Assembly: GCA_949432885.1 (NCBI GenBank)
Contig: CASQXY010000001.1
Coordinates: forward strand, 1 to 64,000
Length of the DNA: 64,000 bases
Reading direction: 5' to 3'
DNA from: an uncultured bacterium
GTDB lineage: Bacteria; Bacillota; Clostridia; Christensenellales; CAG-917
Within the stretch, counting starts at the first letter, position 1; each line of letters opens with the position of its first letter. Positions 46,801-55,940 of this stretch are shown in pieces. The notes under the pieces are model-generated. The model worked only from the letters and a program-made list of their open reading frames with translations. It was not told the origin of the DNA and did not search any database. A program made the translations under genes and the position numbers.

Positions 46801-47429
46801 CTCGCAATTTGGACGAGCCTGTTGTTGACTATTTTATCCTCCTCGAGACCGTGGTCCTGAATCTCTATATAGAAATCGCCCTCGGCAAACATATCGCGCA
46901 TTCTTATCGCATACTGCTTCGCTTCCTCGTACTTTCCTGCGAGAATAAGACGCGGAATCTTTCCCGCAAGGCAGGCGGACAGGCATATAAGCCCCTCGCT
47001 GTGCAAAGCTATATGCTCCAAGTCAACGCGCGGCTTCATATAAAAGCCGTCCACAAACGCCATCGACGAAAGCTTCATAAGGTTTTCATAGCCCTTCTGA
47101 TTTTTTGCCAGAAGTATCAAATGATAGCGCTGTTTGAGCACGTCCGTGGTCTTTACGTACATATCCTCCGCAACGTAAAACTCCTCGCCGATTATAGGCT
47201 TTATACCGTCGCCGCGCAACGTGGATACAAAGGAATGCACGCCGTACATATTGCCGTGGTCGGTAATCGCAACGGCATCCATTCCCATCCTTTTAAGAGC
47301 GTCGCTCAGAGGATGGGTTTTCTTTGTCTTGTTGGGATTGTCGGGATTGGACACGGGTTGTATTATCCTCACCGCTCCGTCGAGCAGGCTGTATTCCGTG
47401 TGCAGATGAAGATGAACGAAATCTGTCAT
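43839..47429 (-). CDS. dnaE: DNA polymerase III alpha subunit DnaE
   Basis: A 1196-residue replicative polymerase. An N-terminal PHP domain (HLHTEYSLLDG, AITDHGNMYG), the catalytic palm with PDFDVDF, a helix-hairpin-helix region (ALDCFGKTRSTLMASY) and a C-terminal OB fold (about 1000-1080) are all present. In Clostridia it works with PolC, which is not in the window. GAGGAG precedes the ATG. It lies between whiA and pfkA. Confidence 0.97.
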   Translation of the reverse strand: MTDFVHLHLHTEYSLLDGAVRIIQPVSNPDNPNKTKKTHPLSDALKRMGMDAVAITDHGNMYGVHSFVSTLRGDGIKPIIGEEFYVAEDMYVKTTDVLKQRYHLILLAKNQKGYENLMKLSSMAFVDGFYMKPRVDLEHIALHSEGLICLSACLAGKIPRLILAGKYEEAKQYAIRMRDMFAEGDFYIEIQDHGLEEDKIVNNRLVQIAREIGVKIVATNDVHYLNRDDAEMQDTMMCITLGCRKSDDKQNSPRFQNDEFYLKSGDEMAQLFSWCPEAISTTREIADKIEDFFVLKRPPVIPKYTNDEMGDRDEQQYLHDLAWEGLARRYDEITPDMEARLNHELKVIHDCGYDGYFLIVWDYVNAAKHMGIPVGPGRGSGCGSIVAYTIGITDIDPLKYQLLFERFLSAERVSMPDFDVDFCFVRRGEVIDYCIEKYGKECVTQIIAYSTMSAKAVVKDVARVMDIPYADAAAWVKEIPTGKAFLPQVLTAGSDCYSAEFKKLYDTNMSAKEVIDLAMKLEGMPRQTSMHAAGVVICRDPVENYCALSRNGPVITTQFDKNIIEDVGLLKMDFLGLKTLTDIDEAIKLIKQDKGVELDFDKLGYEDPKIYELISSGDCEAVFQLESGGMKRFMARLQPDCLEDVIAGISLYRPGPMQFVDDFIEGKKHPDDVKYAHPILKEVLENTYGCIVYQEQVMQIAQKMAGFSFGGADIMRRAMSKKKADLLEQMRNVFLHGGVLKGDATKKNNIGAIANGVDEEVANHLFDQIMKFAEYAFNKSHAAAYTFLTYQTAYLKCYYPTHFIVAVVNNRITNADELKHYMNYLKRTGVKVLSPDINRSRKLFSIEGENVRYGLHGIKNVGEQAVEYILSERDAHGPFKDLRDLLERCSEQLNKRMLESLIKGGALDCFGKTRSTLMASYERIMDDVVRSKKSRMSDQMSLFDDIFEEAVSYKDVYDELEEYPKLQRLSLEKEVLGMYISGHPLDDYSEVKGEFNFDTGMLYIEQPDDEGNITMQVDESLSNKAVKFGCIVSSFEIKTTKQQQKFAVGRLEDRTGSIAFSMYARSFERFGAAIGADAPVKVSGKIDLRDESEPKVNIDAVELWQNDGAAKLNRNAKQYNPNGGVLYVLINSAAEKDTVADVLALYEGNTPCQAQITYDGRPRLLQYPQTVRICEELLARLSDLLGGDRVRYVSKK

Positions 47430-47503
47430 ATATCTCCTCTTCGGGCTTCGCCCGTTTTCGCAGGTTGTAGTTCTCTGTATTCGGACGGCGCGCGCCGGCG
47501 ATT

Positions 47504-48469
47504 TTATTCGCCTCCGTACGCCAGTGTTTCGATTTTTTTCAGTCTGTGGTGCAGACAGCTCTTTGTGACGCCCAGCATATCTGCAAGCTCCTGCATGGAA
47601 GCCTCGGGATATTGCGCCCTCGCCTCCGCCGTATCGCGCAGAGAAATCGGGAGCTTTTCAAATTCGTCGCGGGTTTTCAGCTTTGCGATTGCGATAACAA
47701 GCCTTGTTGATGCGGCGAAAGTCTTATCAAGATTCGCGGTTTCGCAAATAATCGCTCTATTGAGTTCGTTTGCCGTCTCGCGCTCGTCGATGACGGTTTG
47801 AAGCCGTTTTGCGCTGTCAGCCAGCCCGAGCGTGCAAAGTATGCCTACGATTTCATCCTTATCCTTGACGTAAATGAGCTTGCCTCCGTTCCTGTCGCTC
47901 ATGCGCGATTTTATCCGCAAATCGCTGAGCAATTCCATAACTCCGTCCGCAAATTCCTCGTCGTACAGCTGCAATTCAAAATGATAGCCCTGCTTTTTAT
48001 CCTCATCCAAAACGGGCGCGTACACTCCGCCGCAGCCGAGGTATAAACCTTGAAAGTAAGCTCTCATACAGCACTGCTTCGTAAGGAGCTGTTGCGGCAG
48101 TCCGCGCGTGAAGTTCATCAGACCTTCGCCGTTTACGCTCATAAGCTCGAAATCTATAAGCGCCTGCTTTGCAAAGCCCTGAGGCACGGTCGTCTTGTAC
48201 GTTCTTTTTTCTTTGTCGAAGCCGACGCGGTCGGTTTCGGGCGCCGTAATCGTGCATTCAACGGGATAAATGCTTTCGAGCATATCCGCGATTTTACGCG
48301 CCGCTTCCGACGTATCCAGCAACAAGTTTAAGGTCTGTCTACGTCCCGTTCCTTCCAACGTTCCGCCGACCTTGAAAAGCGCCGACAAAAACGCAATCTT
48401 GCAACACATATCGCTCGGCAATGCCGTAAGCAATTCCCTTTTGCTGTTTTCCTTAAACGTCGCTCCCAT
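47504..48469 (-). CDS. whiA: WhiA-family DNA-binding protein
   Basis: A 321-residue WhiA: an N-terminal LAGLIDADG-homing-endonuclease-like domain without catalytic residues (FLSALFKVGGTLEG, CCMRAYFQGLYLGCGGVYAP) and a C-terminal helix-turn-helix (MQELADMLGVTKSCLHHRL). It influences cell division and chromosome segregation in Bacillus and sporulation in Streptomyces. rapZ and yvcK, normally just upstream of whiA, are missing; the PHP gene overlaps it by 17 nt. Confidence 0.95.
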   Translation of the reverse strand: MGATFKENSKRELLTALPSDMCCKIAFLSALFKVGGTLEGTGRRQTLNLLLDTSEAARKIADMLESIYPVECTITAPETDRVGFDKEKRTYKTTVPQGFAKQALIDFELMSVNGEGLMNFTRGLPQQLLTKQCCMRAYFQGLYLGCGGVYAPVLDEDKKQGYHFELQLYDEEFADGVMELLSDLRIKSRMSDRNGGKLIYVKDKDEIVGILCTLGLADSAKRLQTVIDERETANELNRAIICETANLDKTFAASTRLVIAIAKLKTRDEFEKLPISLRDTAEARAQYPEASMQELADMLGVTKSCLHHRLKKIETLAYGGE

Positions 48470-49280
48470 ACGTCCAGTTCCTTTTATCCTTGAAGACGGG
48501 AAGTCTGCCGTCTATTCCGTATATTCTTTCGATAGGAACGTTATGTTCCTTCACAAACTTTTCCGCACCGCCGAATTTACCGGTACGCTTCGCGCTGTGC
48601 GCGTCGCTTCCGATGATAAACTTCACTTCCGATTTCAAGACTGCGTCTATACCCTGAGTTAGCGCGTCTATATGCTTTTCGTTAAGTTCCAGATAAACGC
48701 CGTGCTTTGCCGCGCTCTCGCAAACCGCCTCGAAATCCACTGGCGCCAGATGACCAAGGTGAGCGATTATATCGACGGGATAGTTCTCCATGACAAACAA
48801 ATACGCCTCCGTGTTCTGACATATCAGCTTATCCTTTTTTGCGCGGCTTCCGAAGCCGTTTGTTCGCACCCACTTTCCGTCCTCGCCTGCGAAATCAGAT
48901 AGGATAAATCTGTGAAACCCCGCAATAAGCACGTCGCATTTTTTGATTACGGAATGCGGCACGTCAAGCCTATGCCCCACTATATTGCCCTCAACGCCGT
49001 GGAGTATATCGATATTTCCGTTTTTCAGCTCGGCTATCCGCTCTCTTTGCGCCGCGAATTTTCTCTCGTTCAAACGGCACAACAGCGTTTGAAAGGAGTG
49101 GTCCGTAATCGCAATCTGCGAAAGCCCGAGCTTTTTTGCGGCGGCAAGATGACGGGAGATTGTAGCTCTTCCGTCGCTCGAAAATGTATGCAGATGATAG
49201 TCGCCCGAAATCCTCAATTTTTCTCTCCGTTTCAAATTGGCATAGCTTATTATGCACTCGGCGCGTTTGCGTGACGGCAT
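48453..49280 (-). CDS. PHP-domain phosphoesterase
   Basis: A 275-residue PHP-superfamily metal-dependent phosphoesterase (YcdX/HisK-like). GDYHLHTFSSDGRA, AITDHSFQ, GVEGNIV, AHLGH and IGSDAHSAKR give the metal ligands. The substrate is unknown. It lies between murB and whiA, a common place for this family in Clostridia. I chose the ATG at 49280; a TTG abutting murB at 49292 is possible. No good ribosome site is seen. Confidence 0.85.
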   Translation of the reverse strand: MPSRKRAECIISYANLKRREKLRISGDYHLHTFSSDGRATISRHLAAAKKLGLSQIAITDHSFQTLLCRLNERKFAAQRERIAELKNGNIDILHGVEGNIVGHRLDVPHSVIKKCDVLIAGFHRFILSDFAGEDGKWVRTNGFGSRAKKDKLICQNTEAYLFVMENYPVDIIAHLGHLAPVDFEAVCESAAKHGVYLELNEKHIDALTQGIDAVLKSEVKFIIGSDAHSAKRTGKFGGAEKFVKEHNVPIERIYGIDGRLPVFKDKRNWTYGSDV

Positions 49281-49292
49281 TTCCGTCTGCAA

Positions 49293-50279
49293 TTACTTTA
49301 CGTAAACAAATTCCCTTTGTATCCTTACGCCGTATTTTGCAAATACCTCTATTTCGCAAAGTCCTACGAGCGTCATAAAATCCTTTGCTGTCGCTCCGCC
49401 GACGTTGACTATAAAATTGCCGTGAAGCTCAGATATCATCGCGCCGCCTACTCGTGTTCCGCGCAGTCCGCACCCGTCTATAAGTTTTCCGCTCGGAATC
49501 TCACCGTTTTTGAAAACGCTTCCGCAGGACGGCTGTCTCGGTTGCTTTGCAAGTCTTAGTCCGAGATATTCGGAAGCCGTTTTCCGCGATTCCTGTGCCG
49601 AAACACTCTTCCCCTCGAACACCGCGCCTAGTATCACTCCCCCCGCGCCCTTTCTGTACCCGAAGCCGCATTCCCCTACGTCGAATTCCGCTATGGCGCA
49701 TAAATTTTCCACATCTCCGCCGGAAATTATGTCGCCGCGCGAATGGTTTGAATTTATATCGCCGATATAAGCGCAATTTACATAATCACTGTTTAACACG
49801 CGTATTTTGTGCACGTAATCCACCGTTTGCGCGCCGAACGCGCCCGCGTTCATATGCACAATGCCGCCAACGGTGGCAGGCACGCCCGTCATAAATTCAA
49901 GACCTCCGAGCGAGTGCTCTCTCATATTCGTTATAACGTCGCTTATCCTCGCGCCGCTTCCCGCTATGACCTTATTCCCGTGAATTTCTATCCTGTCAAG
50001 TCCCTTGGTGGAAATAACGGGAGAAGCGCAAAGTCCGTCGGCAAGTATGACGTCGGAGCCGCCGCCGAGTATAAACGGGCAAACGCCATAGCGCAAAAAA
50101 TGCCTGTATAGCCGCGTCAACTCGCTTTCGGTGCGAGGAGTAAATACGCACGCCTTGCCGCCGCCCTTGAACGTGGTGAGCTCGCAAGCGCTTTTGAGCG
50201 TATACGGAGTTGCGCACTCCGCCTGCGCACGGTCGCATATTCCTATAATACTGCCGATTTCCTTTTGCGTTTCAGACAT
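49293..50279 (-). CDS. murB: UDP-N-acetylenolpyruvoylglucosamine reductase
   Basis: A 328-residue FAD enzyme that makes UDP-MurNAc. The FAD-binding GGGSDVILADG, LEFMTGVPATVGGIVHMNAG, the short type II form of the substrate domain and the QPSCGSVFKN motif with the catalytic serine are present. The mRNA may be leaderless: TAGAAT lies 6 nt before the ATG. It follows uvrC by 57 nt. Confidence 0.96.
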   Translation of the reverse strand: MSETQKEIGSIIGICDRAQAECATPYTLKSACELTTFKGGGKACVFTPRTESELTRLYRHFLRYGVCPFILGGGSDVILADGLCASPVISTKGLDRIEIHGNKVIAGSGARISDVITNMREHSLGGLEFMTGVPATVGGIVHMNAGAFGAQTVDYVHKIRVLNSDYVNCAYIGDINSNHSRGDIISGGDVENLCAIAEFDVGECGFGYRKGAGGVILGAVFEGKSVSAQESRKTASEYLGLRLAKQPRQPSCGSVFKNGEIPSGKLIDGCGLRGTRVGGAMISELHGNFIVNVGGATAKDFMTLVGLCEIEVFAKYGVRIQREFVYVK

Positions 50280-50285
50280 AGAATC

Positions 50286-50314
50286 ATTCTATGCCGAATG
50301 CAAAGCGTTGTATA
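50286..50314 (-). promoter_or_regulatory. Promoter of probably leaderless murB mRNA
   Basis: On the minus strand TATACA (50309-50314), 17 nt, TAGAAT (50286-50291), then 6 nt to the ATG. There is no Shine-Dalgarno site. Read-through from uvrC is the alternative. Confidence 0.5.
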
Positions 50315-50336
50315 TTATACTATAAAACTTTTTCTA

Positions 50337-52169
50337 TTACAAGTCGCTCGGGGCATTGTTTTTTGCGGTAAGCGCGGCAAGCTGTTCGAGAATATACTCC
50401 GCCTTGCTGTGGGATATGCCGTCCAATTCGGCGAGCTCCTCCGCCGTCTTATGCTTTATATCCTCGACTGAGCCGAAACGCTTTATAAGCGCGTTGGCGG
50501 TTTTGTCTCCAACTCCCTTTATGTTCCTTAGCACGCTCTCGCTAAGGTGCTTGCTTCTCAGCGACCTATGGAAGGTTATTGCAAATCTGTGCGATTCGTC
50601 CCTCACCCTTTGCAATAGCTGTAAAGCTACGCTGTCCTTGGGCAGAATGACGGGAGAGGTCGGGTCGCTGCCGAGGAACACCTCCTCCTCCCTCTTGGCA
50701 AGCGAGATTATCTCTATGTCCTGTTTGCCCGTCGCCGCCTGCGCCTCTTTTGCGTATGCAAGCTGTCCCTTTCCGCCGTCTATGAGCAACAGGTCGGGAA
50801 CGCTCGAAAAGCTCTCGTCCTCATCGTCCAGTTTGAGCAGACGTCTTGTGAGCACCTCTCGCATACACGCGAAATCGTTGTTGCCCTCTACGGTTTTTAT
50901 TTTGAATTTGCGATAGTGCGCCTTCTTCGGCTGTCCGCCCTCGAACACCACCATGCTCGCGACCTTATCCGTGCCCGAGATATGAGATATGTCGTAGCCC
51001 TCTATCCTGTTCGGCAGGGTTTTCAGCCCCAGAAGCTCGGCGAGCTGTCTCACCGCGCCCGTTGTACGAAGCTCCTTGCGCTCGTCCTGCGTGCCGTACT
51101 TGATCATAGCGTCATAGGCGTTTGAATGAGCGAGTTCGAGAAGCTGTTTACGCACGCCCTGCTTAGGCTCCACAACGCGGACGGTATGCGAGCACAGCTT
51201 GTTTACGGCGTTTTCTAGGCTTAAAATATCCTCCGACCCATCCGTCACAATCTCGTCGCAAAGAGGAGCGTTGTTGACATAGTACTGATAAATGTAAGAA
51301 GCCAAATCCTCATCTGCCGCGGTAGACGTAAAGTTTTCGCCGCCTACCAGCTTGCCTCCGCGCACGACAAGCATATTTATCGCTGAGATTATTCCGTTGG
51401 ATTCAAATGCGAAAATATCCAAATTGAACTCCTTGGGGAGCGCGCTGACCTGCTTTCTTACGATTTTTTCAAGCACGCGGAGCTTATTGCGATAGTTGAG
51501 CGCAACCTCGAAATTTTCCTCCTCCGCAAATCTCATCATCTTTTCGTTGAGGACCCTTTCCACCTCTCTGTCGTTGCCTCGAAGGAAATCCACAACCTTT
51601 TGCACCTCCGCCTTATACGTCTCGCTCGAAATCTCTCCCGAGCAAGGCGCAAGGCATCTTCCCAAATGCTTATTAAGACAAGGTCTCGACGTTTTGCTCA
51701 AATCCCTGCCGCAGTCGCGCACACAGAAAGCCGTGTGAATAAGGTCGGTTATATCGCGCACGTTGACGGACTGCATATACGGTCCGAAATACTTAGCGCC
51801 GTCGTTTTTCAGTTTTCTCACAACCTCGATACGCGGAAAGGACTGTTTCATATCTATACGCAAAAACGGATATGATTTATCGTCTTTGAGCATAATGTTG
51901 TATCTCGGCGTATGCTTTTTTATCAGATTGTTTTCGGTCACAAGCGCGTCGACCTCGCTCGCGCAAATGATATATCTGAAATCATCCACATGTTCGAGCA
52001 TAGCCATAACCTTCGCCGTACGGTTGGAGAGATTGAAAAAATAGGATTTCAGGCGGTTTTTGAGATTTTTTGCCTTCCCCACATAGATAATCTCCCCCTT
52101 AGCGTCGAGCATCATATATACGCCGGGGGCTGTGGGCACGTCCTTTAATTTCGCCTTGAAATCAACCAT
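50337..52169 (-). CDS. uvrC: Excinuclease ABC subunit C
   Basis: A 610-residue nucleotide-excision nuclease. GIY-YIG domain (APGVYMMLDAKGEIIYVGKAKNLKNRL), UvrB-binding UVR region (about 195-230), RNase H-like C-terminal endonuclease (GYDISHISGTDKVASMVVF, LLLIDGGKGQLAYA) and helix-hairpin-helix end (IKGVGDKTANALIKRFGS) are in order. I start at the ATG at 52169; the frame's 21 extra residues overlap the promoter. The mRNA appears leaderless. Confidence 0.97.
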   Translation of the reverse strand: MVDFKAKLKDVPTAPGVYMMLDAKGEIIYVGKAKNLKNRLKSYFFNLSNRTAKVMAMLEHVDDFRYIICASEVDALVTENNLIKKHTPRYNIMLKDDKSYPFLRIDMKQSFPRIEVVRKLKNDGAKYFGPYMQSVNVRDITDLIHTAFCVRDCGRDLSKTSRPCLNKHLGRCLAPCSGEISSETYKAEVQKVVDFLRGNDREVERVLNEKMMRFAEEENFEVALNYRNKLRVLEKIVRKQVSALPKEFNLDIFAFESNGIISAINMLVVRGGKLVGGENFTSTAADEDLASYIYQYYVNNAPLCDEIVTDGSEDILSLENAVNKLCSHTVRVVEPKQGVRKQLLELAHSNAYDAMIKYGTQDERKELRTTGAVRQLAELLGLKTLPNRIEGYDISHISGTDKVASMVVFEGGQPKKAHYRKFKIKTVEGNNDFACMREVLTRRLLKLDDEDESFSSVPDLLLIDGGKGQLAYAKEAQAATGKQDIEIISLAKREEEVFLGSDPTSPVILPKDSVALQLLQRVRDESHRFAITFHRSLRSKHLSESVLRNIKGVGDKTANALIKRFGSVEDIKHKTAEELAELDGISHSKAEYILEQLAALTAKNNAPSDL

Positions 52170-52175
52170 GTATAA

Positions 52176-52205
52176 ATTATACCCTACATTTATACTAATA
52201 GTAAA
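52176..52205 (-). promoter_or_regulatory. Promoter of probably leaderless uvrC mRNA
   Basis: On the minus strand TTTACT (52200-52205), 18 nt, TATAAT (52176-52181), then 6 nt to the ATG at 52169. No good ribosome site is present. Confidence 0.65.
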
Positions 52206-52295
52206 GTAAAAGACCGAGTAGGATGCAAACAAAATAAGCGCTAAACGACACCCCGCCCGGCGTATGATTGTCCGTTATGCCGATTTATGCAGACA

Positions 52296-52323
52296 AACGC
52301 CCGAATCTTGGGATTCGGGCGTT
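52296..52323. terminator. Hairpin after the hydrogenase operon
   Basis: The 12-bp stem aacgcccgaatc/gattcgggcgtt is 62 nt after the hydA stop. The T-run (gattttttag) is on the plus strand, and the minus-strand tail is only GTTTGTCTG, so its strength for hydA is uncertain. A smaller hairpin (gcgaag/cttcgc) lies between it and hydA. Confidence 0.55.
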
Positions 52324-52384
52324 CAGATTTTTTAGACTTTTATGACGCGAAGCAGACTTCGCAAAACCGTTCTGCTGACCTATA

Positions 52385-54124
52385 TCAGTGCTTGGAGCGG
52401 GGAACGTAGGAAGTATGCAGTATCTCATGCGCCTTGTGGCTGTTCGGCTCTCCGAGGAACTCTTTATACAGTTGTTGCACTGCGGGATTCTCGTGAGATT
52501 TACGCATCTTCATAGCCGCGTCCTGAGCGTAGATAGACTTTGCGCGCTCGCCCTTTATATCTTTGTTGTTACGCACAAACGCGCTCTTTATGGGCTGTCC
52601 TCCGCCGTTTACGCAACCGCCGGGACAAGACATAATCTCGATGAAGTCGTAATTGGATTTACCCGCTCTGACGTCTTCCATAATCTTTCTCGCATTCGCA
52701 AGACCGGAAGCCACACACACACGGACAGTCTGTCCTGCGAGATTGTATTCCGCTTCCTTTATGCCTTCCGTTCCGCGAACCTCGTTGAAATCTAGAGACG
52801 GAGCTTCCTTGCCGACGACGACCTCGTACACCGTACGCAGAGCCGCTTCCATAACGCCGCCCGTTGCTCCGAAGATAAGACCCGCGCCCGAGAAAATGCC
52901 GAGAGGACTGTCAAACTGCTCGTCGGGCAATTCGTCAAAGATTATGCCCGCGCGCTTAATCAGCTTGGCAAGCTCTCTCGTGGTGAGCGCGTAGTCGATA
53001 TCGGGTACGCCCGCAGCGTTCTGATTGCCTCTGCCCCTTTCAAACTTCTTCGCCGTGCAAGGCATAATGGACACAACCACCATATCCTTGGGGTCAATGC
53101 CCAGCTTTTCCGCATAATACGTCTTGCAGACCGCGCCGAACATCTGCTGCGGCGATTTGCAACTCGACAGGTGGTCGAGCTGGTCGGGGAAGTTATGCTC
53201 GCAGAATTTAATCCAAGCGGGAGAACAGCTCGTAATCATAGGAAGCGTTCCGCCGTTTTTGAGTCTTCCGAGGAATTCCGTTCCCTCTTCCATAATCGTA
53301 AGGTCCGCGCCGAAGTTGACATCGAACACGTCGTCGAAGCCGAGTCTGCGCATAGCCGCGACCATTTTGCCCTCTACGTTCGTTCCGATAGGCATTCCGA
53401 ACTCTTCTCCGAGTCCGACGCGCACTGAGGGCGCCGCAGCGACGATAACGCGCTTTGATGGGTCGTTTATTACGTTGAGAACGTCGTCAATCTGTTCCAT
53501 TTCGGTAAGTGCGCCGGTGGGGCAAGCGACTATACATTGTCCGCAACCCACGCAAGCGGTTTCCGAAAGGGGCTTTTCAAATGCGCATGCTATATGAGTG
53601 TCAAAGCCTCTGCCGTTCGCGCCGATAACCGCGACAGACTGATACTCCTTACATACTGCCGTACAACGGCGGCAGAGCACGCATTTGCTGTTGTCGCGAA
53701 TGAGGTACGGAGTGCTTCCGTCGATAGACGCCTCCGTCTTGACTCCCTCGTATTTTGCAGCGTCGCAACCGAGGTCCGCAGACAGCGTCTGCAACTCGCA
53801 GTTGTTGTTTCTCACACAGCTGAGGCACGCCCTGTTATGGTTGGAGAGCAACAGCTCGACAGTAGCTTTTCTCGAAGCTCTTACGTTTTGAGTGTTTGTA
53901 AACACCTCCATACCCTCGTTCACGGGATATACGCAGGCGGCGACAAGGCTTCTTGCGCCCTTAACCTCGCAAACGCACACGCGGCACGCTCCGATTTCGT
54001 TCACGCCTTTGAGATAGCAGAGAGTGGGAATTTTAATACCGGCGACCTTAGCCGCGTCCAAAATTGTAGTTCCCTCCTCGACCTGCACGGGAATATTGTT
54101 TATCTTTACGTTTACCAATGCCAT
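52385..54124 (-). CDS. hydA: [FeFe]-hydrogenase catalytic subunit HydA (NADH-linked)
   Basis: A 579-residue hydrogenase. In order: an N-terminal [2Fe-2S] (CYLKGVNEIGACRVCVCEV), a His/Cys-ligated cluster region (HNRACLSCVRNNNCEL), two [4Fe-4S] sites (CVLCRRCTAVC, CVGCGQCIVACP), then the H-cluster motifs TSCSPAWIKFCE, MPCTAKKFE and SCPGGCVNGGG. It makes H2 from NADH and reduced ferredoxin together with HydB and HydC, which are just upstream in the same operon. The spare cluster content fits the bifurcating group A type. H-cluster maturases (HydEFG) are not in the window. Confidence 0.96.
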   Translation of the reverse strand: MALVNVKINNIPVQVEEGTTILDAAKVAGIKIPTLCYLKGVNEIGACRVCVCEVKGARSLVAACVYPVNEGMEVFTNTQNVRASRKATVELLLSNHNRACLSCVRNNNCELQTLSADLGCDAAKYEGVKTEASIDGSTPYLIRDNSKCVLCRRCTAVCKEYQSVAVIGANGRGFDTHIACAFEKPLSETACVGCGQCIVACPTGALTEMEQIDDVLNVINDPSKRVIVAAAPSVRVGLGEEFGMPIGTNVEGKMVAAMRRLGFDDVFDVNFGADLTIMEEGTEFLGRLKNGGTLPMITSCSPAWIKFCEHNFPDQLDHLSSCKSPQQMFGAVCKTYYAEKLGIDPKDMVVVSIMPCTAKKFERGRGNQNAAGVPDIDYALTTRELAKLIKRAGIIFDELPDEQFDSPLGIFSGAGLIFGATGGVMEAALRTVYEVVVGKEAPSLDFNEVRGTEGIKEAEYNLAGQTVRVCVASGLANARKIMEDVRAGKSNYDFIEIMSCPGGCVNGGGQPIKSAFVRNNKDIKGERAKSIYAQDAAMKMRKSHENPAVQQLYKEFLGEPNSHKAHEILHTSYVPRSKH

Positions 54125-54136
54125 AGTACACCTCTA

Positions 54137-55924
54137 TTATTCTTTGATGATTGCGCCGAACTTACAAGTTGCGATACACTGTCCGCACTTGATGCACTTC
54201 GCCTGATCGATGTCGAATTTCTTCTTGATTTCACCCGAAATAGCGTTCACGGGACACTTTCTGGAACACGCCGAGCATCCGATACACTTATCCGTAATCT
54301 TGAACTGAATGAGTCTCTTACAGACGTGCGCGGGGCAGCGGTGCTCTTTTATGTGAGCCTCGTATTCGTCGCGGAAGTAACGCAACGTCGAAAGCACGGG
54401 GTTTGGCGCGGTTTGTCCGAGACCGCACAGAGAGTTCGACTTTATGTAATAACAGAGCTGTTCCATATCGTCAAGGTCCTGCATAGTAGCCTTGCCGCTT
54501 GTAATCTTGTCGAGATATTCAAGCAGACGGCGGTTGCCTATACGGCAAGGAGTGCACTTTCCGCAGCTCTCGTCCACCGTAAATTCGAGGAAGAATTTGG
54601 CGATGTCCACCATACAGTTGTCCTCGTCCATAACAATCATTCCGCCCGAACCCATCATAGAGCCGATAGAAATGAGGTTATCGTAGTCGATTGGAATATC
54701 GAGGTGTTCCGCGGGAATACATCCGCCCGAAGGTCCGCCCGTCTGAGCCGCCTTAAACTTCTTTCCGTTGGGAATGCCGCCGCCGATATCCTCGACTATT
54801 TCACGCAAGGTAGTACCCATGGGGATTTCGACAAGACCCGTGTTGACAATCTTTCCGCCGAGCGCGAAGACCTTCGTACCCTTGGACTTTTCCGTACCCA
54901 TGGAAGCGAACCACTCCGCTCCGTTGAGGATAATTTGAGTAATGTTCGCGTAAGTTTCTACGTTGTTCAGAATCGTCGGCTTTGCAAACAGACCCTTGAC
55001 CGCGGGGAACGGAGGACGGGGACGCGGCTCGCCGCGATGACCTTCTATGGAAGTCATAAGCGCGGTTTCCTCACCGCATACGAACGCTCCCGAGCCGAGC
55101 TTCAATTCGATATCGAAAGCGAATCCCGTTCCGAGGATGTTGTCGCCGAGCAGACCGTACTCTCTCGACTGAGCGATTGCTATTTTCAGACGGTCGACCG
55201 CGATAGGATACTCCGCGCGCACGTAAATATAGCCTTGATGAGAACCGATAGCGTATCCCGCGATAGTCATGGCTTCAAGCACCGCATGGGGGTCGCCTTC
55301 GAGCACCGACCTGTCCATAAACGCGCCGGGGTCGCCCTCGTCCGCGTTACAGCATACGTATTTTGTGTCATTATTCTGATTTTTTGCAAACTGCCATTTC
55401 ACTCCCGTGGGGAAGCCTGCGCCTCCTCTTCCGCGAAGACCGGACGCCTTGACGATATCGATAACCTGCTGGGGGTCGAGCTCCGTCAGACATTTGATGA
55501 GCGCCTGATAACCGTCACGCGCGATATATTCGTCTATGGCCTCGGGATTTATCACGCCGCAGTTGCGAAGCGCGACGCGGGTCTGCTTTTTGTAGAAATT
55601 GGTGTCAGAAAGCGCCTTTACGGGCTTGTTGCCGAGCGCCTTTTCATGATAGAGGAACTTTTCGACAAGTCTGCCCTTTACGATATGCTCCTCGATAATC
55701 TCGGGAACGTCCTCCACCTTAATTCCGCTGTAAAACGCTCCTTCGGGGTAAATGATGATGATAGGACCGACCGCGCAAAGACCGAAACAGCCCGTGCCCA
55801 CCACAAGCACGTCGTCCTGTAAATTTTTTTGCTTGATTTGCTCTTCAAATGCCTCGCGGATTTTGCCGCTGTTGTTGGAATGACAACCCGTTCCGCCGCA
55901 AACCAGTATATGGGTTCTGTACAT
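54137..55924 (-). CDS. hydB: HydB, NuoF-like diaphorase subunit of the hydrogenase
   Basis: A 595-residue flavoprotein. N-terminal thioredoxin-like [2Fe-2S] domain (CGGTGCHSN, GTGCFGLCAVGP), FMN/NADH domain (GLRGRGGAGFPTGVKW, CNADEGDPGAFMDRS), the [4Fe-4S] motif ESCGKCTPCRIG, and a C-terminal double ferredoxin domain (CIGCSACSRKCP, CIKCGQCIATC). It binds NAD(H) and FMN and is the bifurcation centre. GGAGG precedes the ATG. It lies 12 nt before hydA. Confidence 0.96.
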   Translation of the reverse strand: MYRTHILVCGGTGCHSNNSGKIREAFEEQIKQKNLQDDVLVVGTGCFGLCAVGPIIIIYPEGAFYSGIKVEDVPEIIEEHIVKGRLVEKFLYHEKALGNKPVKALSDTNFYKKQTRVALRNCGVINPEAIDEYIARDGYQALIKCLTELDPQQVIDIVKASGLRGRGGAGFPTGVKWQFAKNQNNDTKYVCCNADEGDPGAFMDRSVLEGDPHAVLEAMTIAGYAIGSHQGYIYVRAEYPIAVDRLKIAIAQSREYGLLGDNILGTGFAFDIELKLGSGAFVCGEETALMTSIEGHRGEPRPRPPFPAVKGLFAKPTILNNVETYANITQIILNGAEWFASMGTEKSKGTKVFALGGKIVNTGLVEIPMGTTLREIVEDIGGGIPNGKKFKAAQTGGPSGGCIPAEHLDIPIDYDNLISIGSMMGSGGMIVMDEDNCMVDIAKFFLEFTVDESCGKCTPCRIGNRRLLEYLDKITSGKATMQDLDDMEQLCYYIKSNSLCGLGQTAPNPVLSTLRYFRDEYEAHIKEHRCPAHVCKRLIQFKITDKCIGCSACSRKCPVNAISGEIKKKFDIDQAKCIKCGQCIATCKFGAIIKE

Positions 55925-55940
55925 TATGTTTTCCTCCCTT

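Noticed and set aside
53537..55822. 761-residue plus-strand open frame
   Set aside because: It is antisense to hydA/hydB, which carry complete cluster motifs; long antisense frames follow from codon bias.
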